Shown one piece after another: positions 5,971-10,698 of a stretch of 10,698 bases of DNA. Origin of the DNA: Dehalococcoidia bacterium (GTDB taxonomy: Bacteria > Chloroflexota > Dehalococcoidia > Dehalococcoidales > RBG-16-60-22). The stretch covers positions 1-10,698 of the forward strand of contig JAUWYU010000037.1 in assembly GCA_030615655.1 (NCBI GenBank), in the 5' to 3' direction. Under the pieces are notes generated by a model. It searched no databases, was not told the DNA's origin, and was given only the letters and a program-made list of their open reading frames with translations. A program made the position numbers and the translations under genes. Position 1 is the first letter of the stretch. Each line of letters starts with the position of its first letter.

Positions 5971-6886
5971 CTCGTTATTTGAGGAAAAGCTTAACTCTGG
6001 AGAGTTTCTGGTAACAACGGAGGTCGGACCGCCAAAAGGTGCCGATATTGACGAGATGGTCCACCATGTTGATTTGCTCAAGGACAGGGTTGATGCCATT
6101 AACGTCACCGATGGTCAGAGCTCGGTGATGCGTTTCCCCTCGTTGGGTGGCTGTCTTCTGGTAAAGGAGCGGGGCGGTGAGCCTATCTTTCAGATGACCT
6201 GCCGTGACCGCAACCGCATAGCGCTTCAGGCTGACCTGCTTATGGCATATTCCCGGGGTATCACCAACGTGCTCTGTCTCACCGGCGATTCCGTTGACGT
6301 GGGGGACACTAAGGAAGCTAAGCCTGTCTTTGACCTCGATTCAGTGCAGCTTCTGAAGATGATAAAGACGATGGAATCGGGGATGGATATTGCCGGTAAT
6401 GAGCTCAAGGGTACCCCTAAATTCTGCATCGGTGCTTCCGTACATCCCGAGGCAGATTTTATTGAGCCGCAGCTCATTAAATTTGATAAGAAGGTTGCCG
6501 CCGGGGCACAGTTCCTGCAGACGCAGGGGATTTTTAACCTGGCTAGCCTTCGACGGTTCATGCAATATGCCTCCCAGTTTGATGTCAGGATTCTAGCCGG
6601 GATTATCGTACTGTCTTCAGCCGGCATGGCACGCTACATGAATAAGAATGTTCCCGGAATAATGGTGCCCCAGTCTATGATTGACGAGCTTGCCGGTGTG
6701 GAGAAGGGCAAAGGGCTTCAGAAAGGGATCGAGATTGCCGCTGAATTTATCCGGACAATAAAGGAGGAAAATCTGTGCCATGGCGTCCATATCATGGCCG
6801 TGGGCAATGAAAACATTGTACCTGAAATTCTGGAGGCGGCTCAACTGGTTAAGGTGCGCCGCCGGACTGGTAAGCGGTCTGTCTGA
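5963..6886 (+). CDS. metF: Methylenetetrahydrofolate reductase, MetF family
   Basis: A 307-residue TIM-barrel flavoenzyme that reduces 5,10-methylene-THF to 5-methyl-THF, the last step of the methyl branch of the Wood-Ljungdahl pathway. It has the family opening VTTEVGPPKG, with E20 at the position of the catalytic Glu of E. coli MetF; NVTDGQ (47-52); TCRDRNR (79-85), matching the family segment near the flavin/folate site; and LTGDS (106-110). Length is close to the usual 290-310 residues. The start ATG is preceded by AGGAG (5952-5956) and overlaps metV by eight bases. The C-terminal HIMAVGNENIVPEIL is typical of the end of the barrel. With MetV and the fusion gene it resembles the MetFV arrangement of acetogens rather than the stand-alone NADH-dependent MetF of proteobacteria. 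A purely biosynthetic role (methionine supply) remains possible because no other pathway genes are in view. Confidence 0.93.
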   Translation: MANSLFEEKLNSGEFLVTTEVGPPKGADIDEMVHHVDLLKDRVDAINVTDGQSSVMRFPSLGGCLLVKERGGEPIFQMTCRDRNRIALQADLLMAYSRGITNVLCLTGDSVDVGDTKEAKPVFDLDSVQLLKMIKTMESGMDIAGNELKGTPKFCIGASVHPEADFIEPQLIKFDKKVAAGAQFLQTQGIFNLASLRRFMQYASQFDVRILAGIIVLSSAGMARYMNKNVPGIMVPQSMIDELAGVEKGKGLQKGIEIAAEFIRTIKEENLCHGVHIMAVGNENIVPEILEAAQLVKVRRRTGKRSV

Positions 6887-6910
6887 ATCTAAGAGAAGGA
6901 GGCAGGTGAA

Positions 6911-7726
6911 ATGGGAAGCAGTAAAAAAATTCTGTTGATAGATGACGAGCCTGATTTCGTAGACGCTTTTGAGAGGACTTTAGAAGCTAAAGCCTATCAA
7001 GTACTCACCGATAACGGGAAAAAGGTTGAGGAATTGATGAAAGAGCGCCCCGATATTGTTGTTCTGGGTACTATAACTCCAGCCGGTGAGGCATTCCGAC
7101 TCCATCAGTGGTTAAAAGGGCATCCCAAATATAAGAATGTACCGCTCCTGATAATTGATGCCAGGTTTGAGGAGCGGGATGTTAGGGGATGGCGTCGGGA
7201 AGAAGGCATGCAATTGGAGGCTGAGGGTTATGTCTCCAAGCCGGTAGAGCCGGCGGTACTGGTACCTCAAATCCAAGGTCTGCTGGAAGAAACCTTCAAA
7301 CTAATAAAGATACTGGTAACGGATGACCATACCATGGTCAGGGATGGCATATGCGCCGTTCTCTCACTACAGAAGGATATGGATGTTGTAGGTGAGGCCG
7401 CTAACGGGCAGGAGGCGATTGACAAGACAAAGCGGCTTCTGCCCAACGTGGTGCTTATGGATATAGTCATGCCGGTGATGAGCGGACTGGAAGCGACCAG
7501 GCGAATAACCGAGGAATACCCGGAAACAAAGGTTCTGATTTTAACGCAGTACGATGAGGAAGAGAACATGTTTGTCGCCAAGCAGGCGGGAGCGCAGGGC
7601 TTCATTCCTAAGCGAGCTGCCAGTTCCGATCTCCTCAGCGGCATAAGAGCCGTTGGCTCCGGCAGGTTCTATCCACCCGCTTTTGCCTACGTAACGGCTA
7701 ACTGGCAGGAAGGAACATCAAGCTAA
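6911..7726 (+). CDS. Double-receiver protein: degenerate receiver plus NarL-type receiver, no output domain
   Basis: A 271-residue protein with two receiver domains in tandem. The first (about 5-128) keeps the acidic pair (LLIDDEPD) and K110 (YVSKP), but the phospho-acceptor Asp is replaced by Gly (G53, in PDIVVLGTITPAGE), so it should not be phosphorylated in the standard way. The second (about 132-250) is complete: D138/D139, D184 (NVVLMDIVMP), T212 (LTQYD) and K234 (GFIPK). It closely resembles the receiver of the regulator at 2336-2989, sharing DDHT-VRDGI, VVGEAANG and MSGLEATRRI. The protein ends about 20 residues later, where NarL proteins would begin the linker to the HTH, so it has no DNA-binding domain. 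AAGGAGG (6896-6902) precedes the ATG by eight bases, and the gap to metF is only 24 bases, suggesting one operon. It may be a phosphate sink, or a partner that the upstream kinase phosphorylates. Confidence 0.9.
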   Translation: MGSSKKILLIDDEPDFVDAFERTLEAKAYQVLTDNGKKVEELMKERPDIVVLGTITPAGEAFRLHQWLKGHPKYKNVPLLIIDARFEERDVRGWRREEGMQLEAEGYVSKPVEPAVLVPQIQGLLEETFKLIKILVTDDHTMVRDGICAVLSLQKDMDVVGEAANGQEAIDKTKRLLPNVVLMDIVMPVMSGLEATRRITEEYPETKVLILTQYDEEENMFVAKQAGAQGFIPKRAASSDLLSGIRAVGSGRFYPPAFAYVTANWQEGTSS

Positions 7727-7737
7727 ATTGCAGGGTT

Positions 7738-7760
7738 AAAACAGCCTCAGCTTGAGTCTG
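7738..7760 (-). terminator. Weak intrinsic terminator downstream of tRNA-Arg
   Basis: On the minus strand, three bases after the tRNA CCA, the hairpin CAGaCTCAagcTGAGgCTG (plus 7742-7760; lower case marks an internal mismatch and the loop) is followed by TTTT (plus 7738-7741). The stem has seven pairs with one mismatch and the T-run is short, so termination may be partial. On the plus strand the hairpin has no T-run, so it does not clearly end the metF operon. Confidence 0.45.
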
Positions 7761-7763
7761 AAA

Positions 7764-7840
7764 TGGCGTCCCTGGAGGGATTCGAACCCACGACCCGCTG
7801 CTTAGAAGGCAGCCGCTCTATCCATCTGAGCTACAGGGAC
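7764..7840 (-). tRNA. trnR-UCU: tRNA-Arg (anticodon UCU)
   Basis: The minus strand folds into a 77-base tRNA with encoded CCA. The acceptor stem is GTCCCTG/CAGGGAC with discriminator G. The D-arm is GCTC-AGATGGATA-GAGC, and the anticodon stem GCTGC/GCAGC encloses CTTCTAA. The T-loop TTCGAAT is standard. The anticodon TCT reads AGA/AGG arginine codons. The T-stem GTGGG/CCCTC has one U-U mismatch at its second pair, which does not prevent a cloverleaf. Without CCA the gene is 7767-7840. Confidence 0.97.
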
Positions 7841-7848
7841 AGCATTCT

Positions 7849-7862
7849 ACCTTTAAAAAGGT
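7849..7862. repeat. Short inverted repeat ACCTTT-AA-AAAGGT upstream of the tRNA
   Basis: Two perfect 6-base arms flank two bases between the end of the DedA gene and the tRNA 5' end. It overlaps the candidate -10 of the tRNA promoter. It may be a processing hairpin or a chance AT-rich dyad; there is no T-run to make it a terminator. Confidence 0.3.
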
Positions 7863-7886
7863 ATCATGAATGGGGAGACAGGTCAA
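7858..7886 (-). promoter_or_regulatory. Candidate promoter of tRNA-Arg
   Basis: On the minus strand, TTGACC (plus 7881-7886) is followed after 17 bases by TACCTT (plus 7858-7863). The -35 is good and the -10 poor. The predicted start near 7851 leaves an 11-base leader before the mature tRNA. Read-through from the DedA gene is the alternative. Confidence 0.35.
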
Positions 7887-7904
7887 GATACCGGTTAGCT
7901 TTGT

Positions 7905-8537
7905 TCAGGCTTTTTTGCTGGTATGCCTGATATGTCTGTAAATATAGAAAGCAATGAGGCCGAGTACTATCGCGATGAATACCGGGTCGAAAGGACGCAT
8001 GACGGATCGTATTTTCTCCCAGTGTTCTCCCATCAGGTAACCGCCGTAAGCCAGTCCCCAGCTCCAGATGAACGAGCCGATGAAGGTATAAACCAGAAAC
8101 TTGATGATGTTCATTCTGGCTATCCCGGCCGGTAGACTGATATATGTACGTATTACCGGCAGCAGGCGGGAAACGAAGACTGTCCAGCTGCCACTTCGGG
8201 AAAACCATCGGTCAGCCAGGTCAAGGTCATGTTGAGATATCAAGATATAGCGGCCATATTTGTTCAATAGAGGGCGGCCGGCCCGCATCCCCACTACATA
8301 AGCGATGATTGAACCAATGGTATTGCCCAGAGCTCCATAGGCACCTGCTGCCAGTGTATAGATGGCGGGTAAAGACTGCTCCTTGATAAGCATCCATCCC
8401 GCCAGGGGCATGATTAGTTCGCTGGGGAATGGGATACAGGCGCTCTCGATAGCCATGAGGCCCACGACTCCCGGCCATTGGAGCAATTCGTAGGTAGCCG
8501 CTATGAAGTCCAGTAATGCTTGTTCTATAGATGCCAC
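7905..8537 (-). CDS. DedA-family (SNARE-associated/VTT) integral membrane protein
   Basis: A 210-residue polytopic membrane protein, the usual size for DedA proteins. Hydrophobic segments lie at about 23-35, 40-63, 66-84, 117-137, 145-168 and 184-202, several of which may be re-entrant. Family signatures are ESACIPFPSE (E31, E40), the glycine-rich GALGNTIGSIIAYVVG (68-83), and FVSRLLPVIRTYISLPAG (R124, P127, R130, G138) followed by an M-x-x-x-F segment. The C-terminus is short and basic (RHIRHTSKKA). DedA proteins support membrane homeostasis, and some members move undecaprenyl phosphate or other lipids across the membrane; the substrate here is unknown. The start is GTG 8537-8535. There is no Shine-Dalgarno site, and an in-frame stop lies 25 bases upstream, so no longer form is likely. 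It is divergent from dxs, which makes the isoprenoid precursors of undecaprenyl phosphate; this is only a suggestive link. Confidence 0.9.
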   Translation of the reverse strand: MASIEQALLDFIAATYELLQWPGVVGLMAIESACIPFPSELIMPLAGWMLIKEQSLPAIYTLAAGAYGALGNTIGSIIAYVVGMRAGRPLLNKYGRYILISQHDLDLADRWFSRSGSWTVFVSRLLPVIRTYISLPAGIARMNIIKFLVYTFIGSFIWSWGLAYGGYLMGEHWEKIRSVMRPFDPVFIAIVLGLIAFYIYRHIRHTSKKA

Positions 8538-8543
8538 TGCGGG

Positions 8544-8573
8544 AGTGTAACAAATAGATGCCTATAGCGTCAA
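8544..8573 (-). promoter_or_regulatory. Promoter of the DedA gene, predicting a leaderless transcript
   Basis: On the minus strand, TTGACG (plus 8568-8573) is followed after 18 bases by TACACT (plus 8544-8549), matching consensus at five and four of six positions. The -10 ends six bases before the GTG at 8537, so transcription should start at or next to the start codon. This agrees with the missing ribosome binding site. Confidence 0.5.
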
Positions 8574-8615
8574 GTTGGCCGTTGAAAATGGACTCCCCCA
8601 GTCGGTCAACTTGAC
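8569..8615. repeat. 12-bp inverted repeat spanning both divergent -35 boxes
   Basis: GTCAAGTTGGCC begins at 8569 and GGTCAACTTGAC ends at 8615. The arms pair at 11 of 12 positions, with one G-T, and are separated by 23 bases. A smaller hairpin GACT-CCCCC-AGTC lies inside at 8591-8603. The outer ends of the arms include the TTGAC of the DedA -35 and the TTGAC of the dxs -35. This could be an operator for joint control, or simply two facing -35 boxes with extra symmetry. Confidence 0.5.
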
Positions 8616-8640
8616 AATTATTCGTCTACATTGATAGTAT
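8611..8640 (+). promoter_or_regulatory. Candidate sigma-70 promoter of dxs
   Basis: A perfect TTGACA (8611-8616) is followed after 18 bases by TAGTAT (8635-8640), matching four of six -10 positions. Transcription would start near 8647, about 29 bases before ATG 8676. Confidence 0.55.
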
Positions 8641-8675
8641 TGAAATTGGTTCCTTGATTGATAAGTAAGAAGACT

Positions 8676-10580
8676 ATGCCGAGATTGCTGGATAAAATCG
8701 ATAGTCCCTCTGATTTAAAAGGATTATCGCTAGCGGCACTGGAGAAACTGGCTGCCGAGCTCAGGCATGAAATCATAACCACGGTAAACACTACCGGCGG
8801 ACATTTAGCCTCCAACCTTGGTGTCGTTGAACTCACCATAGCTCTCCATCGGGTCTTCAACAGCCCTGAGGACAAGATTATCTGGGATGTGGGACATCAG
8901 AGCTATGTGCACAAGCTGCTTACCGGACGCAGGAAAGAATTCAGTTCCCTGCGCCAGTACGGAGGACTATCCGGGTTCACCTGCCGTGACGAGAGCGAAC
9001 ATGACCCCTTCGGCGCCGGTCATGCCAGCACTTCGATTTCAGCCGCACTCGGCATGGTCATCGCCCGTGACCTGGCCGGCGACGATTATCATGTGGTAGC
9101 GGTTATCGGTGATGGTGCCATTACGGCCGGCATGGCTTTTGAGGCGCTCAACCAGGCAGGCCACCTGGGTTCCAGACTCATCGTGGTTCTTAACGATAAT
9201 GGCATGTCCATTTCACCTACCGTGGGTGCCCTGGCCAAGCTATTAAGCCGTGTGCGGTTCGACCAGAATTTACGCAAAGCCAAGAAGAAAGGCAAGAAGA
9301 TTATCACGGCTCTGCCCAGGGGTGAAGACCTGTGGCATCTGGGTCAGAAAATAGAGGACAGGTTCAAGGAATTTTTTATGCCGACACCCATCTGGGAAGA
9401 ACTCGGCTTTACATATATCGGGCCGATTGACGGACATAATATTCATGACCTTGAAACTGTTCTTGCCCGGGTCAGGGACCGTGCCGTCAAGCCGACTCTT
9501 GTCCACGTGGTCACCACGAAGGGTAAGGGCTATTCTCCTGCCGAGAGTAACGCTGTCTATTTCCACGGCGTAGCGGCCAAAGGCGGAAATAGTGAGAAAG
9601 TCCCAACCTACAGTGAGATATTTGCCCAGACAGTGCTCCGGTTAGCTCGTGAGGAACCCAGACTGGTAGTAGTTACCCCGGCCATGCCCGAAGGTAATTG
9701 TCTGAGCATCGTTGAAACTGAGTTTCCGGAACGTGTCTTTGACGTCGGCATATGCGAGCAGCATGCCGTTACCTTTGCCGCCGGACTGGCGATACAGGGT
9801 TTCATACCGATTGTGGCTATATACTCGACCTTCCTGCAGCGTGCCTTTGACCAGATTATTCATGATGTCTGCCTTCAGAACCTGCCTGTCGTCTTTGCTA
9901 TTGACCGCGGGGGGATTGTCGGCGACGATGGTAAAACACATCAGGGAACTTTTGATATTTCCTACCTCACGTTAATTCCTGACCTGATTGTGGCCGCACC
10001 GCAGGATGAAAACGAGCTTCAGCACCTGCTGTATACCGCGATAAAATCGGGCAGGCCCATGGCGGTACGGTACCCTCGCAGCCCCGGCCTGGGTGTGAAA
10101 TTGGATACGGTGCTCCGTGAAATCCCTGTGGGTGTGGGTGAGGTTGTCAGGTATGGACAAGACGTGGCTATCCTCGCTTTAGGTTCCACGGTGGCTCCTG
10201 CTCGGGAGGCCGCGGGTGAGTTAGCCTCAAAGGGAATTGAAGCTACTGTGGTTAACGCTCGTTATGCCAAGCCGCTGGATGCGTCGCTCGTAATAGACCT
10301 GGCCGGTCGTATTAAACGCATGGTTACGGTTGAAGAAAATGTCCTGAGTGGTGGCTTCGGCAGCGGTGTGCTCAAGCTCCTCCAGGAGTCAGGCCAGTAT
10401 GACGTACAGGTGAAGAACATTGGCGCCCCGGACGAGTTTGTGGAACATGGGACTCAGGCTATTCTGCGCTCCAAATACGGTCTGGATACCGGGGGTATTG
10501 TGCGGCGAGTTTTAGAAATGTTCCCTGACGTTAGCCCTGATTTGGCACTAAAGGTTAAGGATAAAGCGAAGACCGCCTGA
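8676..10580 (+). CDS. dxs: 1-deoxy-D-xylulose-5-phosphate synthase (Dxs)
   Basis: A 634-residue thiamine-diphosphate enzyme that condenses pyruvate and glyceraldehyde 3-phosphate to 1-deoxyxylulose 5-phosphate, the first step of the MEP isoprenoid pathway. Visible motifs: GGHLASNLG with H43; DVGHQSYVHK; GAGHASTSIS; the ThDP/magnesium motif GDGAITAG (145-152) ending at LNDN (N173); KGKGYSPAE; catalytic Glu in CEQHAVTFAAG (E361); YSTFLQRAFDQIIHD; and the transketolase-like pyrimidine and C-terminal domains. The length is normal (about 620-640). I chose ATG 8676 because MPRLLDKIDSP is the usual N-terminus; an in-frame TTG at 8658 would add six residues with no better ribosome site. The ribosome site at 8676 is weak (AAGAAG). 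Position 360, before the catalytic Glu, is Cys (GICEQHAVTF) where Ala is common. The gene is probably co-transcribed with pgk, 37 bases downstream. Confidence 0.97.
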   Translation: MPRLLDKIDSPSDLKGLSLAALEKLAAELRHEIITTVNTTGGHLASNLGVVELTIALHRVFNSPEDKIIWDVGHQSYVHKLLTGRRKEFSSLRQYGGLSGFTCRDESEHDPFGAGHASTSISAALGMVIARDLAGDDYHVVAVIGDGAITAGMAFEALNQAGHLGSRLIVVLNDNGMSISPTVGALAKLLSRVRFDQNLRKAKKKGKKIITALPRGEDLWHLGQKIEDRFKEFFMPTPIWEELGFTYIGPIDGHNIHDLETVLARVRDRAVKPTLVHVVTTKGKGYSPAESNAVYFHGVAAKGGNSEKVPTYSEIFAQTVLRLAREEPRLVVVTPAMPEGNCLSIVETEFPERVFDVGICEQHAVTFAAGLAIQGFIPIVAIYSTFLQRAFDQIIHDVCLQNLPVVFAIDRGGIVGDDGKTHQGTFDISYLTLIPDLIVAAPQDENELQHLLYTAIKSGRPMAVRYPRSPGLGVKLDTVLREIPVGVGEVVRYGQDVAILALGSTVAPAREAAGELASKGIEATVVNARYAKPLDASLVIDLAGRIKRMVTVEENVLSGGFGSGVLKLLQESGQYDVQVKNIGAPDEFVEHGTQAILRSKYGLDTGGIVRRVLEMFPDVSPDLALKVKDKAKTA

Positions 10581-10617
10581 TTTTTATTTTTAAATTACCG
10601 GTAGCCAGGAGCCATAC

Positions 10618-10698
10618 ATGAACAAGATGACCGTCAGGGACATAGAAGTCAGTGATAAAAGAGTCCTGGTTCGGGTTGACTTTAATGTCCCTGTGGAT
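10618..10698 (+). CDS. pgk: Phosphoglycerate kinase (N-terminal 27 residues; runs off the right edge)
   Basis: Only 27 codons are present, but RVLVRVDFNVPVD matches the phosphoglycerate kinase N-terminal signature (R-x-D-x-N-x-P) that binds 3-phosphoglycerate. The enzyme exchanges phosphate between 1,3-bisphosphoglycerate and ADP in glycolysis/gluconeogenesis. AGGAG (10607-10611) lies six bases before ATG 10618; an ATG three codons later is the alternative start. The 37-base gap after dxs contains a T-rich stretch (TTTTTATTTTT, 10581-10591) with no clear hairpin in front of it, so I expect read-through from dxs. Confidence 0.9.
   Translation, partial: MNKMTVRDIEVSDKRVLVRVDFNVPVD

Noticed and set aside
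7764..7840. tRNA as a pseudogene because of the U-U T-stem mismatch
   Set aside because: All other stems, the loops, the anticodon and the encoded CCA are intact; one T-stem mismatch is not enough to call it broken.
8227..8553. Minus-strand 108-codon frame overlapping the DedA gene
   Set aside because: It is a shadow frame; the 210-residue frame carries membrane segments and the DedA signatures.
10581..10591. T-rich stretch after dxs as an intrinsic terminator
   Set aside because: There is no stable hairpin immediately before it, and pgk starts only 37 bases downstream with a good ribosome site.

Overview
The window reads as an ordinary bacterial chromosome segment with dense genes, short gaps, ATG/GTG/TTG starts and good Shine-Dalgarno sites. 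The gene set suggests a strict anaerobe that uses the Wood-Ljungdahl (reductive acetyl-CoA) pathway. My best guess is a Dehalococcoidia-type Chloroflexota, based on the style of the soluble cysteine-containing PAS/GAF kinase, the NarL-type regulators and the cupin. That assignment is inference; no rRNA or other phylogenetic marker is present. I see no mobile element, CRISPR array, prophage or sign of recent transfer.

Layout. 1-381 (minus): start of a small cupin-like protein that runs off the left edge. 382-714: a 333-base divergent intergenic region with candidate promoters in both directions and a 12-bp palindrome. 715-2989 (plus): a soluble histidine kinase (Cys-PAS, GAF, HisKA_3, HATPase) and an overlapping NarL-type response regulator. 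2990-3172: a regulatory gap with repeated CTAGTA and TTTCC elements and a weak promoter. 3173-6886 (plus): a tight three-gene operon of a GltD-like flavoprotein/ferredoxin/MvhD fusion, metV and metF. 6911-7726 (plus): a protein with two receiver domains and no DNA-binding domain, 24 bases after metF and probably in the same operon. 7764-7840 (minus): tRNA-Arg(UCU), followed by a weak terminator. 7905-8537 (minus): a DedA-family membrane protein, apparently leaderless. 8538-8675: a compact divergent promoter region with a 12-bp inverted repeat covering both -35 boxes. 8676-10580 (plus): dxs. 10618 to the right edge (plus): start of pgk.

How the genes work together. The core is a methylene-tetrahydrofolate reductase module. 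MetF carries the flavin active site and MetV is its cysteine-rich partner. The 705-residue fusion combines an NAD(P)H-oxidising flavoprotein, two [4Fe-4S] ferredoxin clusters and an MvhD-type cluster domain. It could therefore do in one chain what HdrABC plus MvhD do beside MetFV in Moorella-type acetogens. Signalling genes bracket the operon: a kinase/regulator pair with a possible redox-sensing PAS upstream, and a double-receiver protein downstream whose second receiver closely resembles the upstream regulator. The most interesting hypothesis is a dedicated phosphorelay controlling the methyl branch of C1 metabolism. The right third (tRNA, DedA, dxs, pgk) is housekeeping.
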